From positions 35,314-99,313 of the forward strand of contig NZ_QPJQ01000012.1 in the NCBI RefSeq assembly GCF_003337275.1: a DNA stretch of 64,000 bases. The letters are read 5' to 3'. This DNA comes from Marinomonas foliarum. GTDB lineage: Bacteria; Pseudomonadota; Gammaproteobacteria; Pseudomonadales; Marinomonadaceae. This document shows, in pieces, positions 9,113-18,147 of the stretch. The stretch's first letter is position 1. Each line of letters starts with the position of its first letter. Position numbers and translations under genes: made by a program. Under the pieces are notes generated by a model. It ran no database searches, was not told the origin of the DNA, and was given only the letters and a program-made list of their open reading frames with translations.

Positions 9113-9526
9113 ATGCTGCAAATTACTCTCGCCGTGGCGATTCCAGACCACGAAATAGAACTAACCGCTATTCGAGCACAAGGTGCAGGCGGCCAAAACG
9201 TCAATAAAGTCTCTTCTGCTATCCACCTAAGATTTAATGTGGCTGCTTCGTCGCTCCCTGAATTTTATAAAGAGCGTTTGTTGGCACTAAATGACTCTCG
9301 ATTAACAAAAGAGGGTGATATTGTGCTTAAGGCACAACAACATCGCACACAGGAGTTAAATCGAGAAGACGCATTAGCAAGACTGAAAGAGCTGATTCTT
9401 GAAGCAACTCGGGTCCAAAAAGCACGTCGACCAACCAAACCAACACGTTCTTCACAGAAAAAACGCGTTGATCAGAAAAAGCAAAAAGGGCAAATTAAAA
9501 ACTTACGCCGGAGCAATTGGGATTAA
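9113..9526 (+). CDS. arfB: Alternative ribosome-rescue factor, peptidyl-tRNA hydrolase ArfB
   Basis: Rescues stalled ribosomes without a stop codon by hydrolysing peptidyl-tRNA in the A site. 137 residues, normal for ArfB/YaeJ. The catalytic GGQ lies in [16 protein letters not shown] (about residue 29), as in class I release factors. The C-terminal basic tail ([19 protein letters not shown]) is the part known to enter the mRNA channel of the empty ribosome. The downstream GNAT gene follows closely. Confidence 0.95.
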   Translation: MLQITLAVAIPDHEIELTAIRAQGAGGQNVNKVSSAIHLRFNVAASSLPEFYKERLLALNDSRLTKEGDIVLKAQQHRTQELNREDALARLKELILEATRVQKARRPTKPTRSSQKKRVDQKKQKGQIKNLRRSNWD

Positions 9527-9564
9527 TCAACTCACTTCATCGTAAGGCTAGTGGAGATAGGATA

Positions 9565-10032
9565 GTGCTAAGAAAAATGCGCCAAGAAGAATTTCTCAGC
9601 TATCGTGATTATTTTATCGCCGATTACAGTCAAGAAATTTCATTAAATTATAGTCGTACCATGGCGGATTCTGTCTCGATAGCGGAACAAGATTTGCTGC
9701 GCAGTTTTCCTGATGGTGTTGAAAGCAAGGGGCAGGAGTTAGTCTGTATTGAAGCTAAGGTAGCTGGCCAGATTATTGTGGTTGGGTATCTTTGGTACAC
9801 CATAAACATAGAAGACCAAACGGCGTTTATTTGCGATTTTTATATTACCGAGCCTCATCGCAGTAAACAATTTGGTAGACATGCCATGAGTGAGCTTGAA
9901 GAACAGCTTAAAAATAACGGTATTCATCAGATAAAGCTCAGAGTGGCTTATTATAATAAACGCGCCTTTGCCTTATACGAAAAAATAGGTTTTGTGGTGA
10001 CCGGTTATAATATGTCTAAGAACATTGTCTAA
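9565..10032 (+). CDS. GNAT-family N-acetyltransferase
   Basis: About 155 residues with a GNAT fold. Strand beta-4 is FICDFYITEPHRSKQFGRHAMSELE, where RSKQFGRHA is the acetyl-CoA pyrophosphate loop. Later come KLRVAYYNKRAFALYEKIGFVVTGY, the typical beta-5/alpha-4 end. The substrate cannot be inferred. I chose the GTG at 9565 because a GGAG site lies 8 bp upstream; a TTG at 9517 overlapping arfB, or an ATG at 9577, are alternatives. Confidence 0.8.
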   Translation: MLRKMRQEEFLSYRDYFIADYSQEISLNYSRTMADSVSIAEQDLLRSFPDGVESKGQELVCIEAKVAGQIIVVGYLWYTINIEDQTAFICDFYITEPHRSKQFGRHAMSELEEQLKNNGIHQIKLRVAYYNKRAFALYEKIGFVVTGYNMSKNIV

Positions 10033-10051
10033 AAGTAGTGGTCTGCAAATT

Positions 10052-10255
10052 ATGTCAGAAACGCATAAAACCGATCCCAATATAAAAAGCCCTTGTATTC
10101 GTCAGTGCTGCCTTGATGACGACGAGATTTGTGTGGGGTGCTATCGAACCATGAAGGAAATCATGGTTTGGCAACAATCAGATCAAAGTGAGAAATTAGC
10201 TATTTTGGCTAATTGCTCAATACGAAAAAAGAAGCACGACTTCCTACATCCTTAA
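10052..10255 (+). CDS. DUF1289-domain protein
   Basis: A 67-residue protein with the DUF1289 pattern: SPCIRQCCLDDDEICVGCYRT, four cysteines that could bind a metal, then a helical stretch around MVWQQ and an RKKKH tail. Family members are small Cys-rich proteins of unknown role. The ATG at 10052 is preferred to a TTG at 10025 that would overlap the GNAT gene. Confidence 0.85.
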   Translation: MSETHKTDPNIKSPCIRQCCLDDDEICVGCYRTMKEIMVWQQSDQSEKLAILANCSIRKKKHDFLHP

Positions 10256-10445
10256 TATTCCCTCAGCTATTTTCAATATTTACTTCCTCGCCTTTACCTT
10301 ATTTCGCGTATTCAATTCCGCTTTAAATTCATTTTTCAAATTTCTTTGTAAGAAAGTGATATCTGCCCACGTCTAATCTTCAGAAACAGAATATGAGCGC
10401 TTGGACCTTTCCAAGTTTTTAGATGATATAGGTAGGTAACTTACC

Positions 10446-11027
10446 TTGATTGCAGAATTACAAGTATGGCTAACATCGGGAACAGCGTCGCTCACCTTGT
10501 TGTGCGTTGGTGTTGTGCTCTTGTCCTATTTACTCGAAGACCTTGCCATCGCAACAGCGGCGACCTTGTCTGCCCATGGGGACTTGCCTTCATCACTTGC
10601 CTTAATGTCGATTTTTATCGGCATCGCGACAGGGGACTTGGGCTTGTATGTCTTGGGACGTTACGCCCGAAAAGTCAGATGGTTACGCTATCGAGCCTTA
10701 ACCAATTCTTCGTTTAAAGTCGTGAGACAAAAGCTGATCCAACGTGCTTTTTTGAACCTTTTCTTAATTCGTTTTATTCCCGGCTTAAGAACCATTGGTT
10801 TTACCTTAAGTGGTTTTCTCGTCATTCCGTTACCTGTCTTTTTTAGTGCTGTTCTGCTTGCTACTTCTATTTGGACGCTGGTGGTGTTCACACTGATTTA
10901 TCAAATAGGCAGCAGTGTTTTTATGCAGGTGTCAGAACTGAAATGGCTGCTTATTCCTGTGGCATTTGGCCTGTTGTTTTTAATGAATCGTTTTCTTAAT
11001 AAATCGTTTACGCGAGGTATGTCATGA
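10446..11027 (+). CDS. DedA/VTT-type membrane protein
   Basis: A 193-residue inner-membrane protein of the DedA/SNARE-associated (VTT) superfamily, which in characterised members flips phospholipids or undecaprenyl phosphate. It shows the DedA hallmarks: an N-terminal LLEDLAIATAATLSA re-entrant segment, GIATGDLGLYVLGRYAR, and the FLIRFIPGLRTIGFTLSGF motif with its key Arg and Pro, followed by two membrane helices. The start is a TTG at 10446; no in-frame ATG lies near. It is the first gene of a seven-gene operon and overlaps the next gene by 4 bp (ATGA). Confidence 0.8.
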   Translation: MIAELQVWLTSGTASLTLLCVGVVLLSYLLEDLAIATAATLSAHGDLPSSLALMSIFIGIATGDLGLYVLGRYARKVRWLRYRALTNSSFKVVRQKLIQRAFLNLFLIRFIPGLRTIGFTLSGFLVIPLPVFFSAVLLATSIWTLVVFTLIYQIGSSVFMQVSELKWLLIPVAFGLLFLMNRFLNKSFTRGMS

Positions 11028-12157
11028 GTGCCATGGTTGAGGGGCAGTTCATTGCGCCAAATAGAATTAATGCTGGAATGCCGCTACTCCAAGTTGAAGA
11101 GGAAGCGAGTATTTCACCTTATGAATTCATGCCGAGCTGGTTTTTTTACGCCCCAGTTGTCGTGCAGAGTTTGTTTCTTGGGCTGCGTCACGGTGATGTT
11201 TGTTTACCTTTAATCGCTAACCCAAGCATCAAGTTGAGCGGCATGGTGGGCGAATCCAAAACAGACATATTGAATTTGGCTGGTCCGGTAGCCAAGAAAT
11301 GGATCGAACCTTTTATTACCCTGACAAAAAACCAAGAAAGCGTTGCTGTGCAATTCGAAAACGCACAGCAAGCAATGGACGTTGCTCAGTTGTCATTTCC
11401 CATTGTGGCTAAGCCTGATTTAGGTTGTCGTGGTGTTGGCGTCAAGCTACTGAAATCCGCAGCGCAACTTCATGAATATATTGAAACGTTTCCTACCTCC
11501 GCTCAGTTTCTACTGCAACGTAAAGCGCCATATCAAGCGGAAGCAGGCGTCTTCTATGTGCGTTATCCAGGGCAAGAACAGGGCGAGATTATTTCCATCA
11601 CCTTGAAATACGCCCCCAGTGTCGTTGGTGACGGCACGCACAGTTTGAGACAGCTGATTGAGCGTTGCCCACGAGCCGGTCAGTTAGCGCATTTGTATTT
11701 CCCACGTCATACACAAAAGCTGGATTGGATTCCCGCAGACGGTGAGGAATATCCTCTCGCGTTTGCTGGCAGTCACAGCCGTGGCTCGATTTTTCGTAAT
11801 GGCAATCAATACATCACGCAAGCATTAACGCGAAAATTGGATGAGATCTTAAAAGACGTTGATGGCTACTACTACGGCCGTTTAGACATCAAGTTTGCCG
11901 ACATTGAGTCTTTCATGGCAGGCGAAAACTTTTCCATTTTAGAAATGAATGGCGCGAGCAGCGAAGCGACCCATATTTGGGACCGCAATACCAGGTTATC
12001 CGAAATTTTTAGCACCTTGCTAAAGCAGTATCGAATTTTATTCGAGATAGGTGCCTTGCAGAAAAAGCGTGGTTTTAAATCACCGACCATTCGAGCTTTG
12101 TTAAAAGCGTGGCGAGAAGAAAAAGCACTTATTCAGCATTATCCGGCTACTGATTAA
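11024..12157 (+). CDS. ATP-grasp ligase, function unknown
   Basis: A 377-residue ATP-grasp protein (D-Ala-D-Ala ligase/carbamoyl-phosphate synthase fold). ATP-binding pieces are visible: FPIVAKPDLGCRGVGVKLL (about 125-143), FLLQRKAPYQAEAGVFY, and the metal-binding end RLDIKFAD...FSILEMNGASSEATH (about 288-320). The N-terminal 70 residues (MPSWFFYAPVVVQSLFLGLR) are hydrophobic in places and suggest membrane association. In this family the product is a C-N or C-O bond made via an acyl phosphate. Its place between a DedA protein and an OlsF-type acyltransferase suggests an amino acid or peptide joined to a lipid head group; that is inference. Confidence 0.82.
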   Translation: MSAMVEGQFIAPNRINAGMPLLQVEEEASISPYEFMPSWFFYAPVVVQSLFLGLRHGDVCLPLIANPSIKLSGMVGESKTDILNLAGPVAKKWIEPFITLTKNQESVAVQFENAQQAMDVAQLSFPIVAKPDLGCRGVGVKLLKSAAQLHEYIETFPTSAQFLLQRKAPYQAEAGVFYVRYPGQEQGEIISITLKYAPSVVGDGTHSLRQLIERCPRAGQLAHLYFPRHTQKLDWIPADGEEYPLAFAGSHSRGSIFRNGNQYITQALTRKLDEILKDVDGYYYGRLDIKFADIESFMAGENFSILEMNGASSEATHIWDRNTRLSEIFSTLLKQYRILFEIGALQKKRGFKSPTIRALLKAWREEKALIQHYPATD

Positions 12158-12186
12158 ATTAAGAGACGTTCTTGTAAGGAAAACCT

Positions 12187-12741
12187 ATGCAATCGGTATT
12201 GAAAAAAAGACAAGTCAGAGACTTCCCAGCAGCGACCTATACGCCAACGGTGCAAGGTTGTCTTGAGGTGTTTGCTCAGGCTTCTCGTTGTTTGCAGATG
12301 CTCGACGATGACGCTTATCAAGCGTCGATGAAGCCTGTGGTGAACAGTTCTATTGGTGAGCATTTTCGTCATTGGTTAGATGTCTTTAATGCCGTTTATC
12401 AAGCGGGAATAGTGATTGATTATAACCAACGTCGTCGTGGTCATAGGGTGGAAACATCGCGCTCTGTTGCCTTAGTTGAAATCGACGAGCTGACAAACTG
12501 GCTTACTGGCTTATCGGAAAAAGAGCTTAAGAAAAACGTGAATGTTTTGACCGGAGTCTCTGTTTTGCATACGCAAGCCTGTCTCATGTCTTCGACCTTG
12601 GAGCGCGAAATTACTTTTGCGGCACTGCATGCGAATCATCATTTTGCCATGGTGAAAGTGGCCGCCAGTTTAATGAATAAAAGTATCGATGAGGACTTTG
12701 GCATTGCGCCAGCCACCGCAACGTTTTTAAGAGGCCAATAA
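12187..12741 (+). CDS. DinB-like four-helix protein
   Basis: 184 residues with the DinB/YfiT-type pattern of a four-helix bundle with three metal-binding histidines: SSIGEHFRHWLDVF near residue 60 and ALHANHHFAMVK near 155. Characterised members include thiol-dependent transferases, but many are uncharacterised. The start at 12187 has an AAGGA site 7 bp upstream. It sits 29 bp after the ATP-grasp gene and 2 bp before the NRDE gene, clearly co-transcribed. Confidence 0.7.
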   Translation: MQSVLKKRQVRDFPAATYTPTVQGCLEVFAQASRCLQMLDDDAYQASMKPVVNSSIGEHFRHWLDVFNAVYQAGIVIDYNQRRRGHRVETSRSVALVEIDELTNWLTGLSEKELKKNVNVLTGVSVLHTQACLMSSTLEREITFAALHANHHFAMVKVAASLMNKSIDEDFGIAPATATFLRGQ

Positions 12742-12743
12742 TT

Positions 12744-13529
12744 ATGTGTTCGGTTTCTTGGTGGATTGATGAATCAGGTTATCAATTATTCTTCAATCGT
12801 GATGAGCAAAAAGCACGAGCTCCCGCCTTGTCGCCTCAGTCTTTTGCTCTGCAAGGCATCCAAGTTCTCATGCCGATTGATCCTGTGGGCAAGGGTAGTT
12901 GGATTAGCTTAAACGAGGCCGGTGTGTCTTTGTGTTTACTCAATAACTATCAAGGCAAAACGCCGTCAGGCCAACTGACGAGCCGTGGGCAATTGGTCAA
13001 GCAATTATCCAGTGCTACAGGGCTTGCCCAAATTGAATGGCAGTTTGCTCAGCTGGACCTGCAACAGCTTGCCCCTTTTACCTTGCTGGCTTTTGAGCTG
13101 GGTAATAGCAAGGTTAGAGAGTTTCAATGGGATGGTGAAAACGCATCGATTCTTTATGCCCAATCACCGCATTTTTCGTCTGCAGTGGAGCTAGAAGGAG
13201 TCACGGCCTATCGACAATCCGTCTATGAGGAACTCGCTGTCGAAAGCGCTGACGATTTGCTGTTGTTTCATTCTCAGCACCATCCAGAGCAGTCTCATTT
13301 CTCGGTTTGTATGCACAGAGAAGATGCTCAAACCGTGAGCTTCACTCGCATTCAGGTCGCAAAAGACAATTTTCAAATGAGCTATGTGGCCGGATCGCCT
13401 TGCTCGAATTTAGCGCCACAAGCGTTGGCGTCTCAGAGCTATTGTTTTCAAGACAATGGTTTTCAAAGCAATCGTTCTCAAGACACGTGTTTTCACGAAA
13501 AGGTTTCCCTCGTTACTGGTTCTTATTAA
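12744..13529 (+). CDS. NRDE (TANGO2-like) protein
   Basis: A 261-residue protein of the NRDE/TANGO2 family, named for the motif seen here as FFNRDEQKARAPA at about residue 20. It starts Met-Cys, so Cys2 may become an N-terminal nucleophile after Met removal, as in other Ntn-fold enzymes. Other family traits are GSWISLNEAGVSLCLLNNYQG and a late FHSQHHPEQSHFSVCMHRED. The biochemical function is unsettled; eukaryotic TANGO2 has been linked to lipid and haem handling. The last 30 residues are a low-complexity tail made by a 15-bp tandem repeat, not part of the family core. Confidence 0.85.
   Translation: MCSVSWWIDESGYQLFFNRDEQKARAPALSPQSFALQGIQVLMPIDPVGKGSWISLNEAGVSLCLLNNYQGKTPSGQLTSRGQLVKQLSSATGLAQIEWQFAQLDLQQLAPFTLLAFELGNSKVREFQWDGENASILYAQSPHFSSAVELEGVTAYRQSVYEELAVESADDLLLFHSQHHPEQSHFSVCMHREDAQTVSFTRIQVAKDNFQMSYVAGSPCSNLAPQALASQSYCFQDNGFQSNRSQDTCFHEKVSLVTGSY
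13443..13502 (+). repeat. 15-bp tandem repeat, four imperfect units, inside the NRDE gene
   Basis: Units begin at 13443, 13458, 13473 and 13488 and share TTTTCAAGACAA-like cores. In the NRDE frame they encode pentapeptides CFQDN, GFQSN, RSQDT and CFHEK. Confidence 0.75.
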
Positions 13530-13548
13530 TCAAAATTTAGGAGTTGTT

Positions 13549-13992
13549 ATGACGCGTTTAATGATGTTTTTAGCCGTGTTTATAAGCAGTTTTGCCCTAG
13601 CGCAAGATGAGATTTATACCGGCTATTTTAGTAATAAAGCACTTAGCGGCTATGACACGGTTGCTTACTTTACGGACCAAAAACCGGTCGAAGGCAGTTC
13701 CAAGTTCGTCACTGAATATAAAGGCGCTGATTGGTATTTTGCCTCGCAACAGCATCTCGATATGTTCAAAGCTGAACCGGAAAAATACGCTCCGCAATAT
13801 GGTGGCTATTGCGCTTGGGCTGTGTCTGCCAAGAATGACTTCGCCTCTTCTGATCCAAAAGATTGGGCCGTGGTTGATGGCAAGCTGTATCTGAATTATG
13901 ACGACAACATTAAACGCAAGTGGGACCAAGATCCTGTGTTGCACATCAAACAAGCGGATGCCAATTGGCCAAGCCTGATCGGTAAAAAATAA
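13549..13992 (+). CDS. Exported YHS-domain protein
   Basis: 147 residues with a signal peptide (MTRLMMFLAVFISSFALA, likely cut near residue 18). The YHS domain follows: KALSGYDTVAYFTDQKPVEGSS, then WYFASQQHLDMFKAEPEKYAPQYGGYCAWAVS. The YHS motif is thought to bind metal in copper-transport proteins. The start at 13549 has an AGGAG site; the frame is open further upstream but inside the NRDE gene. Part of the seven-gene operon, periplasmic by prediction. Confidence 0.88.
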   Translation: MTRLMMFLAVFISSFALAQDEIYTGYFSNKALSGYDTVAYFTDQKPVEGSSKFVTEYKGADWYFASQQHLDMFKAEPEKYAPQYGGYCAWAVSAKNDFASSDPKDWAVVDGKLYLNYDDNIKRKWDQDPVLHIKQADANWPSLIGKK

Positions 13993-14015
13993 TACTTATA
14001 AATAGGGTCAATAAA

Positions 14016-14468
14016 ATGAATAAGCAAATTGTGAAATATGTACCAACGGTGTTTATCGCCTTTGTGTTTGTGCAGTCGCTGTTTTTTAAATTCACTGGTT
14101 CCTACGAAACCGACCATATCTTCGGCGTGTTGGGTACTTGGTCTGGCTTGGAATTCTTCGGTCATTACGGTGGCTACATTCTTGGCGTGGCCGAACTGAT
14201 TGCTGCTGTTTTGCTCTTTACTCGTTGGCATGGTTTGGGGGCTTTGATGGCAATGGGCATTATGAGTGGTGCGATTATTTTTCACCTATTTACTCCGCTT
14301 GGCGTAGTGATGCCTGAGTTTAATGCAGCCGATGAAGTCGTCGGCAATGACGGTGGTTTGCTGTTTATCATGGCGTGTTTGGTTTGGTTATGTGCGGTGT
14401 TTTTATCGCTTCGGGATCTTAAAAATCCACAAGGCATCCTAAACAAAATTATCAAGAGCGGAGTCTGA
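14016..14468 (+). CDS. DoxX-like membrane protein
   Basis: 150 residues with four predicted membrane helices and the DoxX/DoxD-like layout: an N-terminal helix (YVPTVFIAFVFVQSLFFKFTG), then FGHYGGYILGVAELIAAVLL, ALMAMGIMSGAIIFHLFTPLG, and a last helix near 115-135. DoxX-type proteins are small membrane subunits of quinone- or thiol-linked redox systems; the role here is unknown. It is 23 bp after the YHS gene and 2 bp before the acyltransferase gene. Confidence 0.75.
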   Translation: MNKQIVKYVPTVFIAFVFVQSLFFKFTGSYETDHIFGVLGTWSGLEFFGHYGGYILGVAELIAAVLLFTRWHGLGALMAMGIMSGAIIFHLFTPLGVVMPEFNAADEVVGNDGGLLFIMACLVWLCAVFLSLRDLKNPQGILNKIIKSGV

Positions 14469-14470
14469 TT

Positions 14471-16258
14471 ATGTTGGCCAGTCCTTTTCGTTTAAAAAGA
14501 ATCACGCCATTTGGCGTTGGAGAATCCGTTCTTGAATGGGCGACAGGACTCGCTAAATTAGATCGCTTGTATCAACAAAGGCCCAGCAGCCAGACCAGCT
14601 TTGAATTTATGCGTTACACCCTCGAAGCGTTGAACATTGATTATTCCATTGCCAAAGGTGCCGCTGAGAATATTCCCCAAAATGGGCCTGTGGTAATTGT
14701 TGCCAACCATCCTCTTGGCGCGATTGAAGGTGTGGTCTTGGCAGACCTAGTTGGACGCGTTCGCAGTGATGTAAAAGTACTGGCCAATGAGTTACTCAAG
14801 CGTTTGCCAGAAATCAGTGACTTATTTATTGGCGTGGATGTGTTTGGCGGTAAATCGGCGCAACGCACCAATGGCAAGGCGATTCGAGATGCTCATCGGC
14901 ATTTGGCTGAGGGCGGTGTGTTAATTGTTTTTCCTGCAGGGGAAGTGTCCACTTATCCGAAAAAATCTAATGATCAGTCAGCAGAAAAGTCGATAGAAAA
15001 GCAGGCGTTAGCCGACATCGAATGGAGTCAGTCGGTCGCTAATTTCTTAAATCGCAGCGAAGCGACGACGGTGCCGATTTTTATTAATGGCAAAAATAGC
15101 GAGTTGTTTTATCAAGCCGGTCGTATCCATCCTTTGCTACGAACCGCTATGTTGGGCCGAGAACTGCTTAATAAAAAATCCTCAGTCATTGAGATTTCTA
15201 TCGGCAGTGCTATACCGTTTGCGGAAGTAAGCCAGTTTGAAAGCAATCAAGATCTTGTCAGCTACTTACGTTTGAATACCTATTTAATGAGCCCTCAACA
15301 TGCTCAGGAATCGGTTGTCCAAGATGACAACAAAGATTTACCCATCATCGAGCCGATTGATCCGAGTCTTTTAGAGAATGAAATTGCCAATCTGCCAGGC
15401 GATATGCTGTTGCTGAAGCAAGGTGAGTTCAGTGTTTATTGCACTCCGACGCAATCTATCCCTTTGCTGATGCAAGACATTGGCCGTATCCGCGAAGAAA
15501 ACTTCCGCGCGGTGGGCGAGGGTAGTGGTTTGGCCTGTGACGTGGATGAATACGACCTTTATTATCATCAATTGTTTGTTTGGCATCATGGCAATAAAGA
15601 AGTCGTCGGGGCTTATCGCATGGGGTTAGTGGATAAGCTTATTGAAGCGCATGGCTTAAAAGGGTTGTACTCACGCAGCTTGTTTAACTATGACCAAGCG
15701 TTTATCGATAGCCTAGATCACAGCATTGAGATGGGGCGTTCGGTTGTCGCAGCTAAGTATCAAAAGAATTTAAATTCGCTGCTCTTGCTATGGAAGGGGA
15801 TTGCTACCTTTGCTTCTCGCAACCCAAAATATACGCATTTATTTGGCCCTGTCAGCATCAGTAATGAATACAGCCATACGGCACGTCAATTGATCGCTGC
15901 AACCTTGTCGATTCATTATTACGATAAAGAGAAAGCCTGCTTGGTGATGCCATCGACGCCACTGCGCAACAGCGGTTCCGTGTTTTGGCAACCTAATTTG
16001 TTGTCTTCCTTGGCGAGTGTCACCTTGCTGTCTAAAGTCTTATCGCGAATGGAGCAGGGCAAAGGTTTGCCCGTATTGATTCGCCAGTATTTAAAAATGA
16101 ACGGTAAGCTGGTGTGCTTTAATGTCGATCCAGCTTTTCATAATTCACTGGACGGCTTAATTGTGGTGAATTTAAAAGAGGTGCCTTTGTCTATTTTGGC
16201 AAAATACATGGGACAAGAGGACGCTAAGCGATACTTAGAAACAGTCTTGAAAAAATAG
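14471..16258 (+). CDS. olsF: Bifunctional acyltransferase, OlsF-like
   Basis: 595 residues, a fusion. The N-terminal half is a PlsC-type O-acyltransferase with the NHPLGAIEG motif (HX4D/E block, about residue 78), FVGVDVFGG-like block and FPAGEVSTYPK. The C-terminal half (from about 310) is an OlsB-type GNAT N-acyltransferase (FRAVGEGSGLACDVDEYD, VVGAYRMGL, IEMGRSVVAAKYQ). This order matches OlsF, described in Serratia proteamaculans as making ornithine lipid in two steps: N-acylation of ornithine, then O-acylation of lyso-ornithine lipid. It is the last gene of the operon. Specificity for ornithine is assumed from the family; with an ATP-grasp partner another head group is possible. Confidence 0.82.
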   Translation: MLASPFRLKRITPFGVGESVLEWATGLAKLDRLYQQRPSSQTSFEFMRYTLEALNIDYSIAKGAAENIPQNGPVVIVANHPLGAIEGVVLADLVGRVRSDVKVLANELLKRLPEISDLFIGVDVFGGKSAQRTNGKAIRDAHRHLAEGGVLIVFPAGEVSTYPKKSNDQSAEKSIEKQALADIEWSQSVANFLNRSEATTVPIFINGKNSELFYQAGRIHPLLRTAMLGRELLNKKSSVIEISIGSAIPFAEVSQFESNQDLVSYLRLNTYLMSPQHAQESVVQDDNKDLPIIEPIDPSLLENEIANLPGDMLLLKQGEFSVYCTPTQSIPLLMQDIGRIREENFRAVGEGSGLACDVDEYDLYYHQLFVWHHGNKEVVGAYRMGLVDKLIEAHGLKGLYSRSLFNYDQAFIDSLDHSIEMGRSVVAAKYQKNLNSLLLLWKGIATFASRNPKYTHLFGPVSISNEYSHTARQLIAATLSIHYYDKEKACLVMPSTPLRNSGSVFWQPNLLSSLASVTLLSKVLSRMEQGKGLPVLIRQYLKMNGKLVCFNVDPAFHNSLDGLIVVNLKEVPLSILAKYMGQEDAKRYLETVLKK

Positions 16259-16272
16259 CCCAAGAGATAGCA

Positions 16273-16327
16273 ATCATGGTGGCTGAACGAAATGCGTCAC
16301 AGCCTCCATGATCATGTTTGGTTTTTT
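16273..16327 (+). terminator. Terminator-like hairpin after the lipid operon
   Basis: ATCATGGTGGCTG and CAGCCTCCATGAT pair at 12 of 13 positions around a 14-base loop, then a T-rich stretch. It lies in the 313-bp gap before cydA. Confidence 0.7.
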
Positions 16328-16404
16328 ATCTTCAAGTTTTAGAACCCTTTCATCACCTCTTCAAACAATCTTTTTTACTACTTATTCCTTTCACTCTCTT
16401 TATC

Positions 16405-16418
16405 TTGATCTAACGCAA
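16405..16418 (+). promoter_or_regulatory. Possible FNR/Anr-type site upstream of cydA
   Basis: TTGATCTAACGCAA matches 8 of the 10 fixed bases of TTGAT-N4-ATCAA; the right half is degraded. Oxygen control of cydAB by FNR/Anr or ArcA is common in gammaproteobacteria. The rest of the gap is AT-rich with no clearer site. Confidence 0.35.
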
Positions 16419-16571
16419 TGTTTCAAATCAAAACAGCACTCATAATCTGGCCTTATAGTAAGCCTTGAAATGTTTTGAGGCTTCGGTGGGCGTTGGATAA
16501 CAAGAACACTCAATCAAGTAAGTGTCTACGATCGTCTTTTTTTCTCAATCAAATGAATGGGTTGAAGCTAT

Positions 16572-18146
16572 ATGATTAACGAAGCTGTAGTGGATTTATC
16601 GCGATTTCAGTTTGCTTTCACTGCTCTGTACCACTATTTGTTTGTCCCTTTAACACTAGGGATGGCTTTCTTATTGGCAATCATGGAGTCTGTCTATGTA
16701 ATTACCGGTAAGCAAGTCTACAAAGACATGGTGAAGTTTTGGGGTAAACTTTTTGGTATTAACTTTGCGCTAGGTGTAACAACGGGTTTGACAATGGAGT
16801 TCCAGTTCGGAACGAACTGGTCTTACTACTCTCATTACGTTGGCGATATTTTTGGTGCACCTTTAGCCATTGAGGGCTTGATGGCCTTCTTCCTTGAGTC
16901 GACATTGGTTGGTTTATTTTTCTTTGGCTGGGATCGCCTCAGTAAAGTGAAACATTTAATGGTGACTTGGGGCGTAGCGCTAGGTTCTAACTTGTCAGCT
17001 TTGTGGATCCTGATCGCCAATGGCTGGATGCAAAATCCAGTAGGATCAGAGTTCAACTACGAAACCATGCGTATGGAGCTCGTCGACTTTGGTGCTTTGA
17101 TATTAAACCCAGTGGCGCAGGTGAAATTTGTTCACACCGTATCAGCAGGCTACACAACAGGGGCGATGTTTGTTCTGGTTATTTCAAGCTACTACTTATT
17201 GAAAGGCCGTGACCTTGCGTTTGCTCGCCGTTCTTTCGCTATCGCTTCAGCGTTTGGTTTAGCGTCTATCTTGAGCGTTATCCTTCTAGGTGACGAATCT
17301 GGTTACGAGCTAGGCGAAGTGCAAAAAGTGAAATTAGCAGCGGTTGAAGCGGAGTGGGAAACACAAGAAGCACCAGCAGACTTCACCTTAATCGGCTTTC
17401 CAAACCAAGAGCTTGAAGAAACCGAGTTTGCTATCAAAATTCCTGGGCTAATGGGCTTGATCGCAACACGCTCTCTAGACAAAGAAGTAACAGGCATCAA
17501 AGAGCTGAAAGAGCATAACCGCCAACGAATTATCAATGGTATTTATGCCAACCAGTTGCTTGAGAAGTTACGCAGCGGTTCAACGGATCCGCTAGTAAAA
17601 GAAAACTTCGAGAAAGTAAAAGACGATCTTGGTTACGGATTGTTGGTAACAGCATTCAATGAAGACATGAACAAAGTGACATCTGAAGAGATCGATCAAG
17701 CGGTTGAATACTCTATTCCGCAAGTTGCGCCATTGTTCTTTGCCTTCCGCATCATGGTCGGCTGTGGTTTCCTAATGTTGTTTGTCTTCGCTGCTGCTTT
17801 TTACCAAAACGCGCGTCGTCGCATTGGTCAAAGTCCTTTGTTCCTGAAATTTATCGTAATTTGTTTACCACTTCCTTGGATTGCCAATGAAGCAGGTTGG
17901 TTTGTTGCGGAATACGGTCGTCAGCCTTGGGCTATTGGTGAAATATTACCGGTTCATGTTGCGGTCTCTAGCTTAACAGCCACAGAGATCTGGATCAGCC
18001 TTGCAGGCTTCGGGCTTCTTTATACAGCGTTCTTAATTGCTGAGATGTACTTGATGATTCGCTTTGCGAAACAAGGCCCTTCTAGCTTGCATACTGGACG
18101 TTACGCACTTGAACAAGAAACGGCTCAGCTAAAACAAGGGGTGTAA
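16572..18146 (+). CDS. cydA: Cytochrome bd ubiquinol oxidase subunit I
   Basis: 524 residues (E. coli 522). Haem-bearing subunit of the high-affinity quinol:O2 oxidoreductase in the inner membrane. The N-terminal [15 protein letters not shown] carries the haem-ligand His. The Q-loop is the long form (about 230-385, including [16 protein letters not shown] and [13 protein letters not shown]), so this is the L-subfamily as in E. coli. The C-terminal [17 protein letters not shown] is typical. First gene of cydABXDC, with cydB 1 bp after its stop. Confidence 0.97.
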   Translation: MINEAVVDLSRFQFAFTALYHYLFVPLTLGMAFLLAIMESVYVITGKQVYKDMVKFWGKLFGINFALGVTTGLTMEFQFGTNWSYYSHYVGDIFGAPLAIEGLMAFFLESTLVGLFFFGWDRLSKVKHLMVTWGVALGSNLSALWILIANGWMQNPVGSEFNYETMRMELVDFGALILNPVAQVKFVHTVSAGYTTGAMFVLVISSYYLLKGRDLAFARRSFAIASAFGLASILSVILLGDESGYELGEVQKVKLAAVEAEWETQEAPADFTLIGFPNQELEETEFAIKIPGLMGLIATRSLDKEVTGIKELKEHNRQRIINGIYANQLLEKLRSGSTDPLVKENFEKVKDDLGYGLLVTAFNEDMNKVTSEEIDQAVEYSIPQVAPLFFAFRIMVGCGFLMLFVFAAAFYQNARRRIGQSPLFLKFIVICLPLPWIANEAGWFVAEYGRQPWAIGEILPVHVAVSSLTATEIWISLAGFGLLYTAFLIAEMYLMIRFAKQGPSSLHTGRYALEQETAQLKQGV

Positions 18147-18147
18147 G

